The notes under the pieces: model-generated
Told to the model about the DNA's origin: nothing
Seen by the model: only the letters and a program-made list of their open reading frames with translations
The model's database searches: none
Made by a program: the position numbers and the translations under genes
Part shown: one piece after another, positions 27,741 to 35,679 of the stretch
Layout of the letters: each line of letters begins with the position of its first letter
Position numbering within the stretch: the first letter of the stretch is position 1
Assembly (NCBI RefSeq): GCF_009720365.1
Contig: NZ_ML769314.1
Coordinates: forward strand, 673,264-737,263
Length of the DNA stretch: 64,000 bases
Direction: 5' to 3'
DNA from: Catellatospora paridis
Lineage (GTDB): Bacteria; Actinomycetota; Actinomycetes; Mycobacteriales; Micromonosporaceae

Positions 27741-30673
27741 CCGCGCTGCTGTGGGAGATGATCCGCGAGCGGCGGGCCGCTGCCCTGATCACGTTCCTGC
27801 TCACCCTCGCCTCGACCGCCGCCGCGGCGGGCGGCCCGATCTACCACGTGGCGGCGGCGCAGTCGCTGCGGCTCGACCAGATCGCGCAGGCCCCGGTGAC
27901 CGAACGGGTGCTCAGCGCATCACAGCTGACCAGCTCCGACGAGACTGCCGAGAGCCGCCCCGCCTCGCTGCCCTACGTCGAGCACATGCGCACCGTGTAC
28001 GGCCTCCAGGCGCAGGGCATCGCGGGTGACGGGAGCCAGCGCGTCGACGCCGTGCTCGCCTCGCGCACCGGGGTGTGCCGGGTGCTGGTCGTCTCCGCCG
28101 GGCGGTGCGCGGTCGCCGACCGGGAGGCGGTGCTGCCCGACGACACGCTGGAGCTGCTCGGCGTCCGGCTCGGCGGCGTGCTGATGTTCAGCACGATCGC
28201 CACGCCGGAGCCGGTGCGGTTCACCGTCGTCGGGACCTACCGGCGGCCGGACGCCGGCGACGCGTACTGGGGCGCCCGGGTGACGCTGCTGGGCGTCGAG
28301 CAGCCCGTGCTCTTCGCCACCGACCGCTCGCTGGAGTCGTTCGGGGGCCAGGCGACCAGGACCGTCGACCTGGTGTCCGAGCCCGCGGCGTTCGCCGACA
28401 CGGCCGCGCTGGCCGGGCTGATCGAGCAGGCACAGCAGCAGCTCACCGCGGGCGGATACGTCGGCAGCACGCTGATGACCGACCTCAGCAAGCGCATCGA
28501 CCAGGGTGACCAGATGCTGGCCGACACCGTCACCATCGCCGCCGTGCCGCTCATCCTGATCTGCTGGTTCGTGCTGTTCCTGGCCGTCGCCGCCGGGGTC
28601 GACCAGCGGCGCGAGGAGCTCGGCCTGGCCGCGCTGCGCGGCACGCCCGGCCGGCTGCGCTGGGCGCTGCCGTTCGCCGAGGTCGCCGTGCCGGTGCTGG
28701 CCGCGGCGGTGCCCGGCCTGTTCGCCGGGTACGCGATAACGGCGGCACTGGTCCGGGTGGTGCTACCGGGCAGCACCGTGCAGTGGGACGGAGCGTCGCT
28801 GCGCTACGCCGCGTTCGCGGTGCTCGGGGCCCTGCTCGCGGGCGTGTTCGCCCAGGTCGGCGCACTGCGTACGCCGGTGCTCGGGTTGCTGCGGCGCAGT
28901 GGCGCGCCGCGCCGGGGGCGCTTCGCGACGGCGCTGGAGGTCGGCGCGGCGAGTCTCGCCGCCGTCGCCGGTTACCAGGCCGCCGCCGCGGGCGACGCGG
29001 GCGGCATCGGCCTGCTCGCACCGGCCTGCCTCGGCCTGGCCTGCGGCCTGCTGGCGGCGCGCCTGCTGCCCGTGGCGGCGGCACGGGTGGCGCGGTCCGC
29101 GCTGCGGCGGGGGCGCTGGCGCACCGGGCTGGCCGGGTTCGCGCTGGCCCGGGTGCCCGGCACCGGGCGGCTGGTGGTGCTGGTGACGGTCGTGTTCGGG
29201 CTGCTCGGCTTCGCGGTGACCGCGTACGACACGGCCGGGCGGGCCTGGGACGAGCGGGCCCGGGTGCAGACCGGCGCGGCCCGGGTGGCCGTGGTGGAGA
29301 GCGCGTCGGCCGTGCAGCTGCGCGCCGCCGTGGCGGCGGTCGACCCGGACGGGCAGTTCGCGATGGCGGTGTCCCGGTACAAGAGCAACCAGCTGCAGAA
29401 CATCGTGGCCGCCGACACCTCCCGGCTGGCGCGGGTGGCGAACTGGCCCGAAACCGCCGGCCAGGACCCCGCCGTGGTGGCCAACCTGCTGCGGCCCGCC
29501 GAGCCGACGGCGATCATCGTGAAGGCGAAGAAGCTGGTCGTCGACGTGACCGTGGAGAGCCCGGACCCCCAGCTCTCGCTGCAACTGCGACTGCTCGTGA
29601 TCTCGGACCGCGGGCTGCGGCACGACCTGCGCATGTCCGGGGTGCACCCCGGCTTCCAGAAAGTGGAGCTGGACGCCTCGCTCTGCGACCCGGAGCCGTG
29701 CCGCCTGGACGAGATCCAGCTCCAGAACATGCGGCCCGACCAGCGCCGCTACGACGTCACCATCCACACGATCCGCGACGGCGCGGGCGCGACGGTGCTG
29801 GACGCCGCCGCCCTGGGTGACGTGAGCCGCTGGGCGCAGCCGCCGGCCAGCGCGGCCCGCCCGGTCCCCGCGCTGCGGGGCACGCCCGAGGGCCTGCGGA
29901 TCTCGATCGACTCCGCGGTCGTGGCCGACATGCGCCTGTCCGTGGCCGCGCTGCCCGGCATGCTGCCGATCGCGGTCGCCGGCCCGCTGCGCTCGACCCT
30001 GTTCACCGCCACCGGGGGGATGGAACTGCCGGTGCAGGCGGTCGCCACGCTCGGCGCGGTGCCCCGCTTCGGCCCGCGGGGCGCCCTGGTCGACTTCGAC
30101 GTCGCGGAGTACGTGCTCGGCCGCGGGACCTTGCTGACGCAGCCGGAGGTCTGGCTGTCGGCCGACGCGCCCGCGGACGCCGTGGACCGGCTGCGCCGGG
30201 CCGGGCTGACCGTGTCCGGCGAGTACACCGTGGCGCAGCGGCGCGCCCAGATCAGCGCCGCACCCCGGCTCGGGCTGTGGTTCGCGCTCGCGGTGGCCGC
30301 GCTGACCGTGCTGCTGGCCGCGGTCGCCCTGCCCGCGCTGGCGATGTTCGAGCGGCCGGGCGGCGACAGCGGCCTGTCGGTGCTGGGCGAGCAGGGCATC
30401 CGCACCCGTACCCTGCTGCTGGTCTCGGCCGGCAGCCGGTGCGCGCTGGCGCTGGCCGCGATCGTCGCCGGACTCGGCTCGGCGGCGCTGGCCTGGGCGC
30501 TGGCGCGGACGGTGCTGCCGGTCTTCTCCGACGGCGACACCACGTTCACCCCGCCCGTGCTCCCTGAGCCCGGCGCGGTCGCGGGACCGGTGGCCGCCGC
30601 CGTCGCGGTGCTGCTGGCGGGCTGCTGGACGGCGGCGCACGTGGTGCGCCGGCGCAGGGAGGAGGAGCGATGA
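27737..30673 (+). CDS. FtsX-like ABC transporter permease, large (subunit 2)
   Basis: The product is 978 aa, paralogous to subunit 1. It has an N-terminal helix (ALITFLLTLASTAAAAGG), a long exported domain, helices around 265-510 including LILICWFVLFLAVAAG and EELGLAALRGTPGRLRWALP (the FtsX cytosolic-loop motif), a second exported domain with AVDPDGQFAMAVSRYKS, and C-terminal helices. The two unequal permeases presumably form a heterodimer. Start and stop both overlap neighbours (ATGA at 27737 and at 30670), so the three genes are translationally coupled. Confidence 0.88.
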   Translation: MTALLWEMIRERRAAALITFLLTLASTAAAAGGPIYHVAAAQSLRLDQIAQAPVTERVLSASQLTSSDETAESRPASLPYVEHMRTVYGLQAQGIAGDGSQRVDAVLASRTGVCRVLVVSAGRCAVADREAVLPDDTLELLGVRLGGVLMFSTIATPEPVRFTVVGTYRRPDAGDAYWGARVTLLGVEQPVLFATDRSLESFGGQATRTVDLVSEPAAFADTAALAGLIEQAQQQLTAGGYVGSTLMTDLSKRIDQGDQMLADTVTIAAVPLILICWFVLFLAVAAGVDQRREELGLAALRGTPGRLRWALPFAEVAVPVLAAAVPGLFAGYAITAALVRVVLPGSTVQWDGASLRYAAFAVLGALLAGVFAQVGALRTPVLGLLRRSGAPRRGRFATALEVGAASLAAVAGYQAAAAGDAGGIGLLAPACLGLACGLLAARLLPVAAARVARSALRRGRWRTGLAGFALARVPGTGRLVVLVTVVFGLLGFAVTAYDTAGRAWDERARVQTGAARVAVVESASAVQLRAAVAAVDPDGQFAMAVSRYKSNQLQNIVAADTSRLARVANWPETAGQDPAVVANLLRPAEPTAIIVKAKKLVVDVTVESPDPQLSLQLRLLVISDRGLRHDLRMSGVHPGFQKVELDASLCDPEPCRLDEIQLQNMRPDQRRYDVTIHTIRDGAGATVLDAAALGDVSRWAQPPASAARPVPALRGTPEGLRISIDSAVVADMRLSVAALPGMLPIAVAGPLRSTLFTATGGMELPVQAVATLGAVPRFGPRGALVDFDVAEYVLGRGTLLTQPEVWLSADAPADAVDRLRRAGLTVSGEYTVAQRRAQISAAPRLGLWFALAVAALTVLLAAVALPALAMFERPGGDSGLSVLGEQGIRTRTLLLVSAGSRCALALAAIVAGLGSAALAWALARTVLPVFSDGDTTFTPPVLPEPGAVAGPVAAAVAVLLAGCWTAAHVVRRRREEER

Positions 30674-31494
30674 CGGGACTGGCCGTACGGTGCCGCCGGG
30701 TGCTGCACATCTACCGGGCCGAGGGCGGTGACGTGGTCGCGCTGTCCGGCGTGGACCTCGACATCGCGGCGGGGGAGAAGCTCGCCCTCGTCGGGCCGTC
30801 GGGTTCGGGCAAGTCGACGCTGATCGCGCTGCTGTCGGGCCTGATGCGCCCCAGCGCCGGGCAGGTGCGGATCGGGCCGGTGGACATCGGCCGGGTCAGC
30901 GACGCCGAGCTGGCCCGGATGCGGGGGACCGACCTGGGCGTGGTGCTGCAGGGCGCGCGGCGCAACCTGCTGCCGTACGCCTCGGTGCTGTCCAACATCT
31001 GGCTGGCCCAGCGCCGGGCGGTGCAGGTGCGCCCCGCCGACGTGGAGCGCCCGGAGCGCATCCTGTCCCTGCTCGGGCTGGTCGGCATGGGTCACCGCCG
31101 GGTGCGCGACCTGCCGCCGGGCGCCGCGCAGCGGGTCGCCATCGCGGTCGGCGTCGCCGCGTCGCCCGGCCTGCTGCTCATCGACGAGCCCACCAGCCGT
31201 TTGGACCGCGAGGCCCGCGACGAGGTGCTCGACGCGCTGGACACGATCAACCGCGAGCGGGGGACCACGATCGTCGCGGTCACCCACGACCCGGACGTGG
31301 GCGCGCGCCTGGGCCGGGCGGTGACGATCCGCGACGGCCGGGTCGGCGCGGAGGGCCGGGAAGGCCGCGAGTTCGCCGTGGTCGCCTCGGACGGGACCGT
31401 GCAGCTGCCGCCGGAGGTCCTGGAGAACGTGCCCCCGGGCACCCTGCTGGTCGTCGAGCAGACCGACGGCCGCCTGAGCCTGCTCATCGAATGA
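30670..31494 (+). CDS. ABC transporter ATP-binding protein (LolD/MacB type)
   Basis: The product is 274 aa. Walker A GPSGSGKST is at 42-50, the Q-loop in GVVLQGARRN (about 90-99), Walker B LLLIDEP at 168-174, a D-loop at SRLD and the H-loop in VAVTHD. The signature motif is degenerate: LPPGAAQ at 148-154 in place of LSGGQ. The C-terminal extension (about 230-274) is beyond the usual LolD length. It energises the two permeases immediately upstream (ATGA overlap). Lipoprotein release, peptide export or a signalling role are all possible. Confidence 0.92.
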   Translation: MTGLAVRCRRVLHIYRAEGGDVVALSGVDLDIAAGEKLALVGPSGSGKSTLIALLSGLMRPSAGQVRIGPVDIGRVSDAELARMRGTDLGVVLQGARRNLLPYASVLSNIWLAQRRAVQVRPADVERPERILSLLGLVGMGHRRVRDLPPGAAQRVAIAVGVAASPGLLLIDEPTSRLDREARDEVLDALDTINRERGTTIVAVTHDPDVGARLGRAVTIRDGRVGAEGREGREFAVVASDGTVQLPPEVLENVPPGTLLVVEQTDGRLSLLIE

Positions 31495-31544
31495 CCGCCC
31501 GCCGGGCGTACGCGGGGAGGTAGCGTCGCTGGTGGGAGGTCGTG

Positions 31545-31937
31545 ATGTCGGGTGCAACGGTGATTCCCACGCTGCGCTACCGCGACGCGGTGGCCGCGAT
31601 CCGGTTCCTGCGGGACGCCTTCGGGTTCCGGGAGCTGCTGGTGGTGCCGGGCGCGGAGGGCACGGTCGCGCATGCCGAGCTGACCCACGGCACCGGGATG
31701 GTCATGGTCAGCTCCATCACCGACGGGCAGGACGGCCGGCCGCCGTTCACGGGCGGCCCCGCCTGGCTGTACGTGATCGTCGACGACGTCCAGGCCCACC
31801 ACGACCGGGCGGTCGCCAACGGTGCGGAGATCGTCTCGTCGCCGAAGACGGAGGAGTACGGCGGCAGCAGCTACACCGCCGCCGACTCCGAGGACAATCA
31901 GTGGACGTTCGGGTCCTACCGGCCCGAGGGCTGGTGA
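31545..31937 (+). CDS. VOC (glyoxalase/bleomycin-resistance) family protein
   Basis: The product is 130 aa. Two beta-alpha-beta-beta-beta units are visible: PTLRYRDAVAAIRFLRDAFGFRE and later WLYVIVDDVQAHHDRAVANGAEIV, ending with DSEDNQWTFGSY. This matches the PhnB/YdfO-like branch. Metal-binding residues are plausible but not certain. The ATG at 31545 is preferred over the GTG at 31542 because GGAGG lies 5 nt upstream. It follows the ABC operon by about 50 bp and may be cotranscribed. Confidence 0.85.
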   Translation: MSGATVIPTLRYRDAVAAIRFLRDAFGFRELLVVPGAEGTVAHAELTHGTGMVMVSSITDGQDGRPPFTGGPAWLYVIVDDVQAHHDRAVANGAEIVSSPKTEEYGGSSYTAADSEDNQWTFGSYRPEGW

Positions 31938-31947
31938 CCGGGCCCGG

Positions 31948-32157
31948 TCAGCGGTCGAACTCACCCGCCTTGGCGCCGGACAGGAAGGTTCCCCAGTCGG
32001 CGGCGCTGAACAGCAGCACCGGGCCGGTCGGATCCTTGGAGTCGCGCACCGCGACGGCCCCGCTCAGGGCGGTCGTCTCGACGCAGTCCCCATTACCACC
32101 GCTGCGCGTGCTCTTGCGCCACACAGCGTCCGACAGATCGACTTGGTGCAATGACAA
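31948..32157 (-). CDS. DUF397 protein
   Basis: The product is 69 aa. WRKSTRSGGNGDCVETT followed by VAVRDSKDPTGPVLLFSAADW is the full DUF397 pattern. These small actinobacterial proteins are nearly always encoded beside an XRE/DUF5753 regulator, as here (24 bp downstream of it). Paralogous pairs in Streptomyces affect antibiotic production and sporulation, and the small protein may be an antagonist of the regulator. That function is known only by family analogy. Confidence 0.93.
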   Translation of the reverse strand: MSLHQVDLSDAVWRKSTRSGGNGDCVETTALSGAVAVRDSKDPTGPVLLFSAADWGTFLSGAKAGEFDR

Positions 32158-32181
32158 CTGACTACTCCTCGTTGACTCGGC

Positions 32182-33042
32182 TCACCCCGTGAGACCCTGC
32201 GCGATCTCCAGCATTCTGAGGCTGGACAGGCGCGGGCTCAGCGCCGCCGCGCTGAGATGGTCGAAAACGAGGCTGCAGCGGCTCACCTCGGAGGCGTCGT
32301 CGAGGTAGATGTCGCCGGCGAAGCCCTCCAGGTACACGGTGTCCGGGTCCCTGCGGTCGGGGAAGCGCAGGATCCGGAACGCCCCCGCCATCGCCTCGTG
32401 GCCCCCGTGGGCGAAGGGGATGATCTGCACGGTGATGTGCGGCAGCTCGTTGGCCGCGGCCAGCACCCGCAGCTGCTCGGCCATCACCGGCATGCTGCCG
32501 ACCGCGCGGTGCAGCACCGCCTCGTCGAGCACCGTCCAGAACTCCGGTGGCTTCTCCTGCTTGAGCAGCTCCTGCCGGGTCAGCCGGATCTGCACCCGGC
32601 GTTCGACCTCGTCCGGGCCGTCCTGGGGCCGGGTGGCCCGGATGACGGCACGGGCGTAGTCCTCGGTCTGCAGCAGCCCCGGCACGAACATCAGCTCCGT
32701 GCCGCGGATCGAGTCGGCCTCCGACTCCAGCTGGATCAGCTTCAGGTACGGGCTGGACACCTCGCCGTACTTGAGCCACCAGCCGCCGCGGCGCTTGGAC
32801 TCGCGGGCCAGCTCGATCAGCTCGTCGCGCTGGGCGGCGTCGTCGAGGCCGTACAGGTCCAGCAGCACCAGCAGGTCGCTGCGGCGTACGCCGACCTCGC
32901 CGTTCTCGATCCGGCTCAGTTTCGAGGGTGAGCAGTCGAGGGCGGGGCCGACCTGCTGGTGGGTCATGCCCGCGCGTTCACGCAGCTCGCGCAGTGCCAC
33001 GCCGAGGCGGCGGCGGCGCAGCGAGGTGCCCGAGGTGGCCAT
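32182..33042 (-). CDS. XRE-family regulator with DUF5753 domain
   Basis: The product is 286 aa. A helix-turn-helix spans about 12-66 (ELRERAGMTHQQVGPALDCS, KLSRIENGEVGVR). The DUF5753 ligand/partner domain follows, with FVPGLLQTEDYARAVI near 127 and later FPDRRDPDTVYLEGF. The ATG at 33042 is preceded by AAGGAGG at ideal spacing. It forms an apparent operon with DUF397. A small Zn-binding-like gene is divergent at 33230. Autoregulation through the tandem AGTTGCA motif between them is plausible. Confidence 0.94.
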   Translation of the reverse strand: MATSGTSLRRRRLGVALRELRERAGMTHQQVGPALDCSPSKLSRIENGEVGVRRSDLLVLLDLYGLDDAAQRDELIELARESKRRGGWWLKYGEVSSPYLKLIQLESEADSIRGTELMFVPGLLQTEDYARAVIRATRPQDGPDEVERRVQIRLTRQELLKQEKPPEFWTVLDEAVLHRAVGSMPVMAEQLRVLAAANELPHITVQIIPFAHGGHEAMAGAFRILRFPDRRDPDTVYLEGFAGDIYLDDASEVSRCSLVFDHLSAAALSPRLSSLRMLEIAQGLTG

Positions 33043-33157
33043 GATCCTCCTTCGCCCGACCCTCCTTTGCCGACAGTGCGATGACAGTCTGCTGCCGCTC
33101 CATCGGCTCGGCAAGGTACCTCCGGCGGGTCGCGTCGGGAACTTCGCTCGCGTGCCG

Positions 33158-33171
33158 AGTTGCAAGTTGCA
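33158..33171. promoter_or_regulatory. Candidate operator, tandem AGTTGCA
   Basis: AGTTGCA is repeated head to tail without spacing in the 187-bp divergent region between the XRE regulator and the 65-aa gene. The region is otherwise featureless. Confidence 0.35.
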
Positions 33172-33229
33172 TTTCGCGCGTGCACTGTGGAAGCCGGGAG
33201 CCCTGGTGACGGTCGTGCCGGGAGGCGAC

Positions 33230-33427
33230 GTGCACACTGGACGCATCACTGACGAGCAGGCGCTGGGATACCGGCGGATGCTCCGTGACCACCTGCCCGA
33301 CCCCGCGGCGCCGGGTGCCGGCTGCCGGCTGTGCCACCGGCCGGGCTGCGCCGACTACCACTATGCGTACCGCACCCTGCTGGTCGCCGGGCGGTCGACG
33401 GCGATCGACGCTCCGCCCGGCGAGTGA
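33230..33427 (+). CDS. Small protein with Cys/His cluster, 65 aa
   Basis: The GTG at 33230 has GGAGG 4 nt upstream. The product has an N-terminal helix (ITDEQALGYRRMLRDHL) and a metal-knuckle-like CRLCHRPGCADYH at about 32-44. Such small CxxC/H proteins are often found opposite XRE/DUF397 regulators in actinomycetes. The role is unknown. A much longer frame reading in from upstream overlaps the XRE gene antisense and was not used. Confidence 0.6.
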   Translation: MHTGRITDEQALGYRRMLRDHLPDPAAPGAGCRLCHRPGCADYHYAYRTLLVAGRSTAIDAPPGE

Positions 33428-33537
33428 CCCTCGGCCGGGGTACGGCTGAAATCACGTGGCCCGGCCCCAGCGGCCCGCGTACCGTGATGGCGAAGGTGAG
33501 GACGTCTCGCCACGATGACTTCGAGGGAGGTGGCGCC

Positions 33538-33582
33538 ATGTCTGTCGAGGTATCCAGCACGCCACCATCCCGGATGGCGTGA
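33538..33582 (+). CDS. Possible 14-residue leader ORF before rsgA
   Basis: ATG at 33538 follows a strong GAGGGAGG about 7 nt upstream and encodes MSVEVSSTPPSRMA before TGA, 37 bp before rsgA. It may be a leader peptide or chance. Confidence 0.25.
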   Translation: MSVEVSSTPPSRMA

Positions 33583-33619
33583 CCCCCGTTTCACTCGCGC
33601 ATCCATGACAAGGAATCAG

Positions 33620-34678
33620 ATGACAGTCTCCCTGTCGTCCCTGGGCTGGGACGACCACTTCGCTTCCGCGTACCCCCTGTTCGACCGGCCGGACCATGTG
33701 CCGGGCCGGGTGGTGCGCGCCGACCGCGGCATCTGCACGGTGCTGACCGGCACCGGGACCGCCCGCGCCGGCCTCGGCGGGCCCGCCATGATCGCGGCCG
33801 CGGCCGACCCGGTCGCGCTGCCGTGCGCCGGTGACTGGGTGGCGCTGCGCCACTGGCCGGACAACCGCACCACCATCGAGGCGGTGCTGCCGCGGCGCAG
33901 TGCGATCGTGCGCCGCACCGCCGACAAGGACGCCACCGGCCAGGTGCTGGCCGCCAACATCGACACCGCCGCGGTGATCGCCTCACCCGACCCGCTGCCC
34001 GAGCCGTCCACCATCGAGCGCCTGCTCGCGCTCGTCTGGGACTCGGGCGCGCGGCCGCTGCTGATCATCACCAAGGCCGACCTGGTCACCGACCCGCAGG
34101 CGCTGGCCGACCAGCTGGCCGAGCTGGCTCCGGGCGTGGAGGCGATCGCGGTCAGCGCCGAAACCGGCGCCGGCATGGACGCGCTGCGTCCCCTGGTCGC
34201 CCACGGCCGCACCCTCGGCCTGGTCGGCGCGTCCGGCGCGGGCAAGTCAACCCTGGTCAACGCGCTGATCGGGGCGACCGTGATGCAGACCCAGGCCATC
34301 CGCCGGGTCGACGGCAAGGGCCGGCACACCACCACGTACCGCGCGCTGGTGCCGGTGCCCGGCGGCGGAGCGGTGCTGGACACCCCCGGCATCCGCGCGG
34401 TCGGCCTGCTCGACGGCGAACAGGGCCTCGACCGCACCTTCGCCGACATCGTCGCGCTGATCGAGCGGTGCCGCTTCCAGGACTGCGCGCACGACAGCGA
34501 GCCGGGCTGCGCCGTACGGGCGGAGCTGGCCGACGGCGGACTGACCGCGCGCCGCTGGGAGAGCTGGTGCAAGCTGCAACGCGAGCTCGCGTTCGAGTCC
34601 CGCCGCGCCAGGGCCCGCCGCACCGGCCGGGGCGGTCCCGCCAGTCGCCCCGCCCACTGGAACTACCGCTCCCGCTGA
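33620..34678 (+). CDS. rsgA: Ribosome small-subunit GTPase RsgA
   Basis: The product is 352 aa. The circularly permuted GTPase order is clear: G4 (ITKADL, about 150) precedes G1 (GASGAGKST, about 205) and G3 (DTPGIR). An N-terminal OB-like region comes first, and a C-terminal zinc knuckle has CRFQDCAHDSEPGC. It checks late 30S maturation. The ATG at 33620 is chosen because AAGGA lies 5 nt upstream; another ATG at 33605 is less well placed. The C-terminus is strongly basic. Confidence 0.94.
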   Translation: MTVSLSSLGWDDHFASAYPLFDRPDHVPGRVVRADRGICTVLTGTGTARAGLGGPAMIAAAADPVALPCAGDWVALRHWPDNRTTIEAVLPRRSAIVRRTADKDATGQVLAANIDTAAVIASPDPLPEPSTIERLLALVWDSGARPLLIITKADLVTDPQALADQLAELAPGVEAIAVSAETGAGMDALRPLVAHGRTLGLVGASGAGKSTLVNALIGATVMQTQAIRRVDGKGRHTTTYRALVPVPGGGAVLDTPGIRAVGLLDGEQGLDRTFADIVALIERCRFQDCAHDSEPGCAVRAELADGGLTARRWESWCKLQRELAFESRRARARRTGRGGPASRPAHWNYRSR

Positions 34679-34718
34679 CCGTGCCAACCGCCACGACCGC
34701 ACGCGCCACCGCGTGCGG

Positions 34719-34841
34719 TCGTGCAGTTTCGGGGAGACTGCTGCCACCGAGCCGTCGTATCGTGCACTTTCGGGGAGAATGCAGCTACCGGCGGGGTGAA
34801 TCGTGCGGGTTCGCGGAGGCTGCGCGAGCTCAGGGCACGTT
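34719..34841. repeat. 41-bp tandem repeat, three units
   Basis: TCGTGCAGTTTCGGGGAGAC at 34719, TCGTGCACTTTCGGGGAGAA at 34760 and TCGTGCGGGTTCGCGGAGGC at 34801 are spaced exactly 41 bp apart. The last unit enters the 3' end of the minus-strand gene. The same period and core (GCAGTTTCG) occur at 20459, beside that gene's paralogue. Confidence 0.75.
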
Positions 34842-35501
34842 GACGAGCGCGGGCGCGCCTCCGGCCGGAGCGAGGCAGTAGTAGCGGTAGAGCTTTTCGA
34901 CGTAGCCGTCGGCGCAGTCCTGCCAGCTGTTCTCGATGCTGGTGATCACGGCGTCGTGCTTGTCGTCGCAGCGGACGAAGTCCGCGGTGTCGGCGTGCAG
35001 GATGTTGTCGAACTTGACGCAGCCGCCCACCACGTCCAGCTTCTCCGCCGACGGGAGGTCGGCAAGCGTCACGACCGCGATCACGCCGGCCAGGACGGCG
35101 GGCGCCAACCAGGCCTTGAACCGGCGGAACACCGGGCGGGTCGGCGGCAGCGGTGCCAGGTTGGACTCGGGTTGTCCCGGGCGGGGGACCGGCTTGTCCA
35201 GGGCGAGCACGGTGCGGCGGCCGAGCAGGTTGCGGACGATCGCCAGCGGCGCGAGCACGACCGAGACCGGGCTCCACAGCCCGCTGATGATCGTCTCGGC
35301 GGTGGCGTCGCGCATCCTGGCCAGCCCGCAGTCGCGGCAGAACGGGCCCTCGATCCGGGTGAAGCGCACGTACAGCACCAGGCCGAGGTGTCGGTAGAAG
35401 CTCACCTGGGCAGCCGGCACGTGACCGCAGACCACGCAGTCGAGCTGCCCCGGCCCGGTCTCGGGCCGGCCGTTGAGCTGCGAGTCGATCAGATCCGTCA
35501 C
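34830..35501 (-). CDS. Zinc-ribbon membrane protein with LppU-like C-terminal domain (paralogue 2)
   Basis: The product is 223 aa and matches the gene at 19733 along its length: CVVCGHVPAAQVSF (about 22-35), PFCRDCGLARMR (about 56-67), membrane segments VSVVLAPLAIVRNLL and LAPAVLAGVIAVVTL, then an exported domain with GGCVKF...FVRCDDKHDAVIT...QDCADGYVEKLY. The Cys pattern is conserved. Function unknown; the exported part resembles LppU-like domains. The GTG at 35501 sits 8 nt after a TACCAT box on the minus strand. Confidence 0.82.
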   Translation of the reverse strand: MTDLIDSQLNGRPETGPGQLDCVVCGHVPAAQVSFYRHLGLVLYVRFTRIEGPFCRDCGLARMRDATAETIISGLWSPVSVVLAPLAIVRNLLGRRTVLALDKPVPRPGQPESNLAPLPPTRPVFRRFKAWLAPAVLAGVIAVVTLADLPSAEKLDVVGGCVKFDNILHADTADFVRCDDKHDAVITSIENSWQDCADGYVEKLYRYYCLAPAGGAPALVNVP

Positions 35502-35509
35502 GATCGCGA

Positions 35510-35515
35510 ATGGTA
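35510..35515 (-). promoter_or_regulatory. -10 box (TACCAT) of paralogue 2
   Basis: TACCAT ends 8 nt before the GTG at 35501 on the minus strand, with no Shine-Dalgarno; leaderless transcription is likely. Confidence 0.5.
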
Positions 35516-35595
35516 TGCGCTGCCAGTGGCCTCCGCACACCCGTATTTCGCCCCGGCTCCCGGTCGGCCCGGCCGGCTGGTCGGTTGCGGGGGAA

Positions 35596-35656
35596 GATCG
35601 CTGTTTCGTGTCACTTCGTGTGGTCAGGCTGCAGATCGTGACACGAAACAGCGATC
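35596..35656. repeat. Long intergenic palindrome, family A, copy 2
   Basis: GATCGCTGTTTCGTGTCA (35596-35613) and its exact complement (35639-35656). It carries the family core GATCGCTGTTTC, but the inner arm differs from copies 1 and 3. It lies between the upstream region of paralogue 2 and the SDR gene. Confidence 0.85.
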
Positions 35657-35679
35657 ATCCCTGATCGCGATGGCGCGGG

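Noticed and set aside
34719-34841. CRISPR-like array
   Set aside because: The 41-bp units are contiguous tandem repeats with drift and no unique spacers; no cas genes are present.
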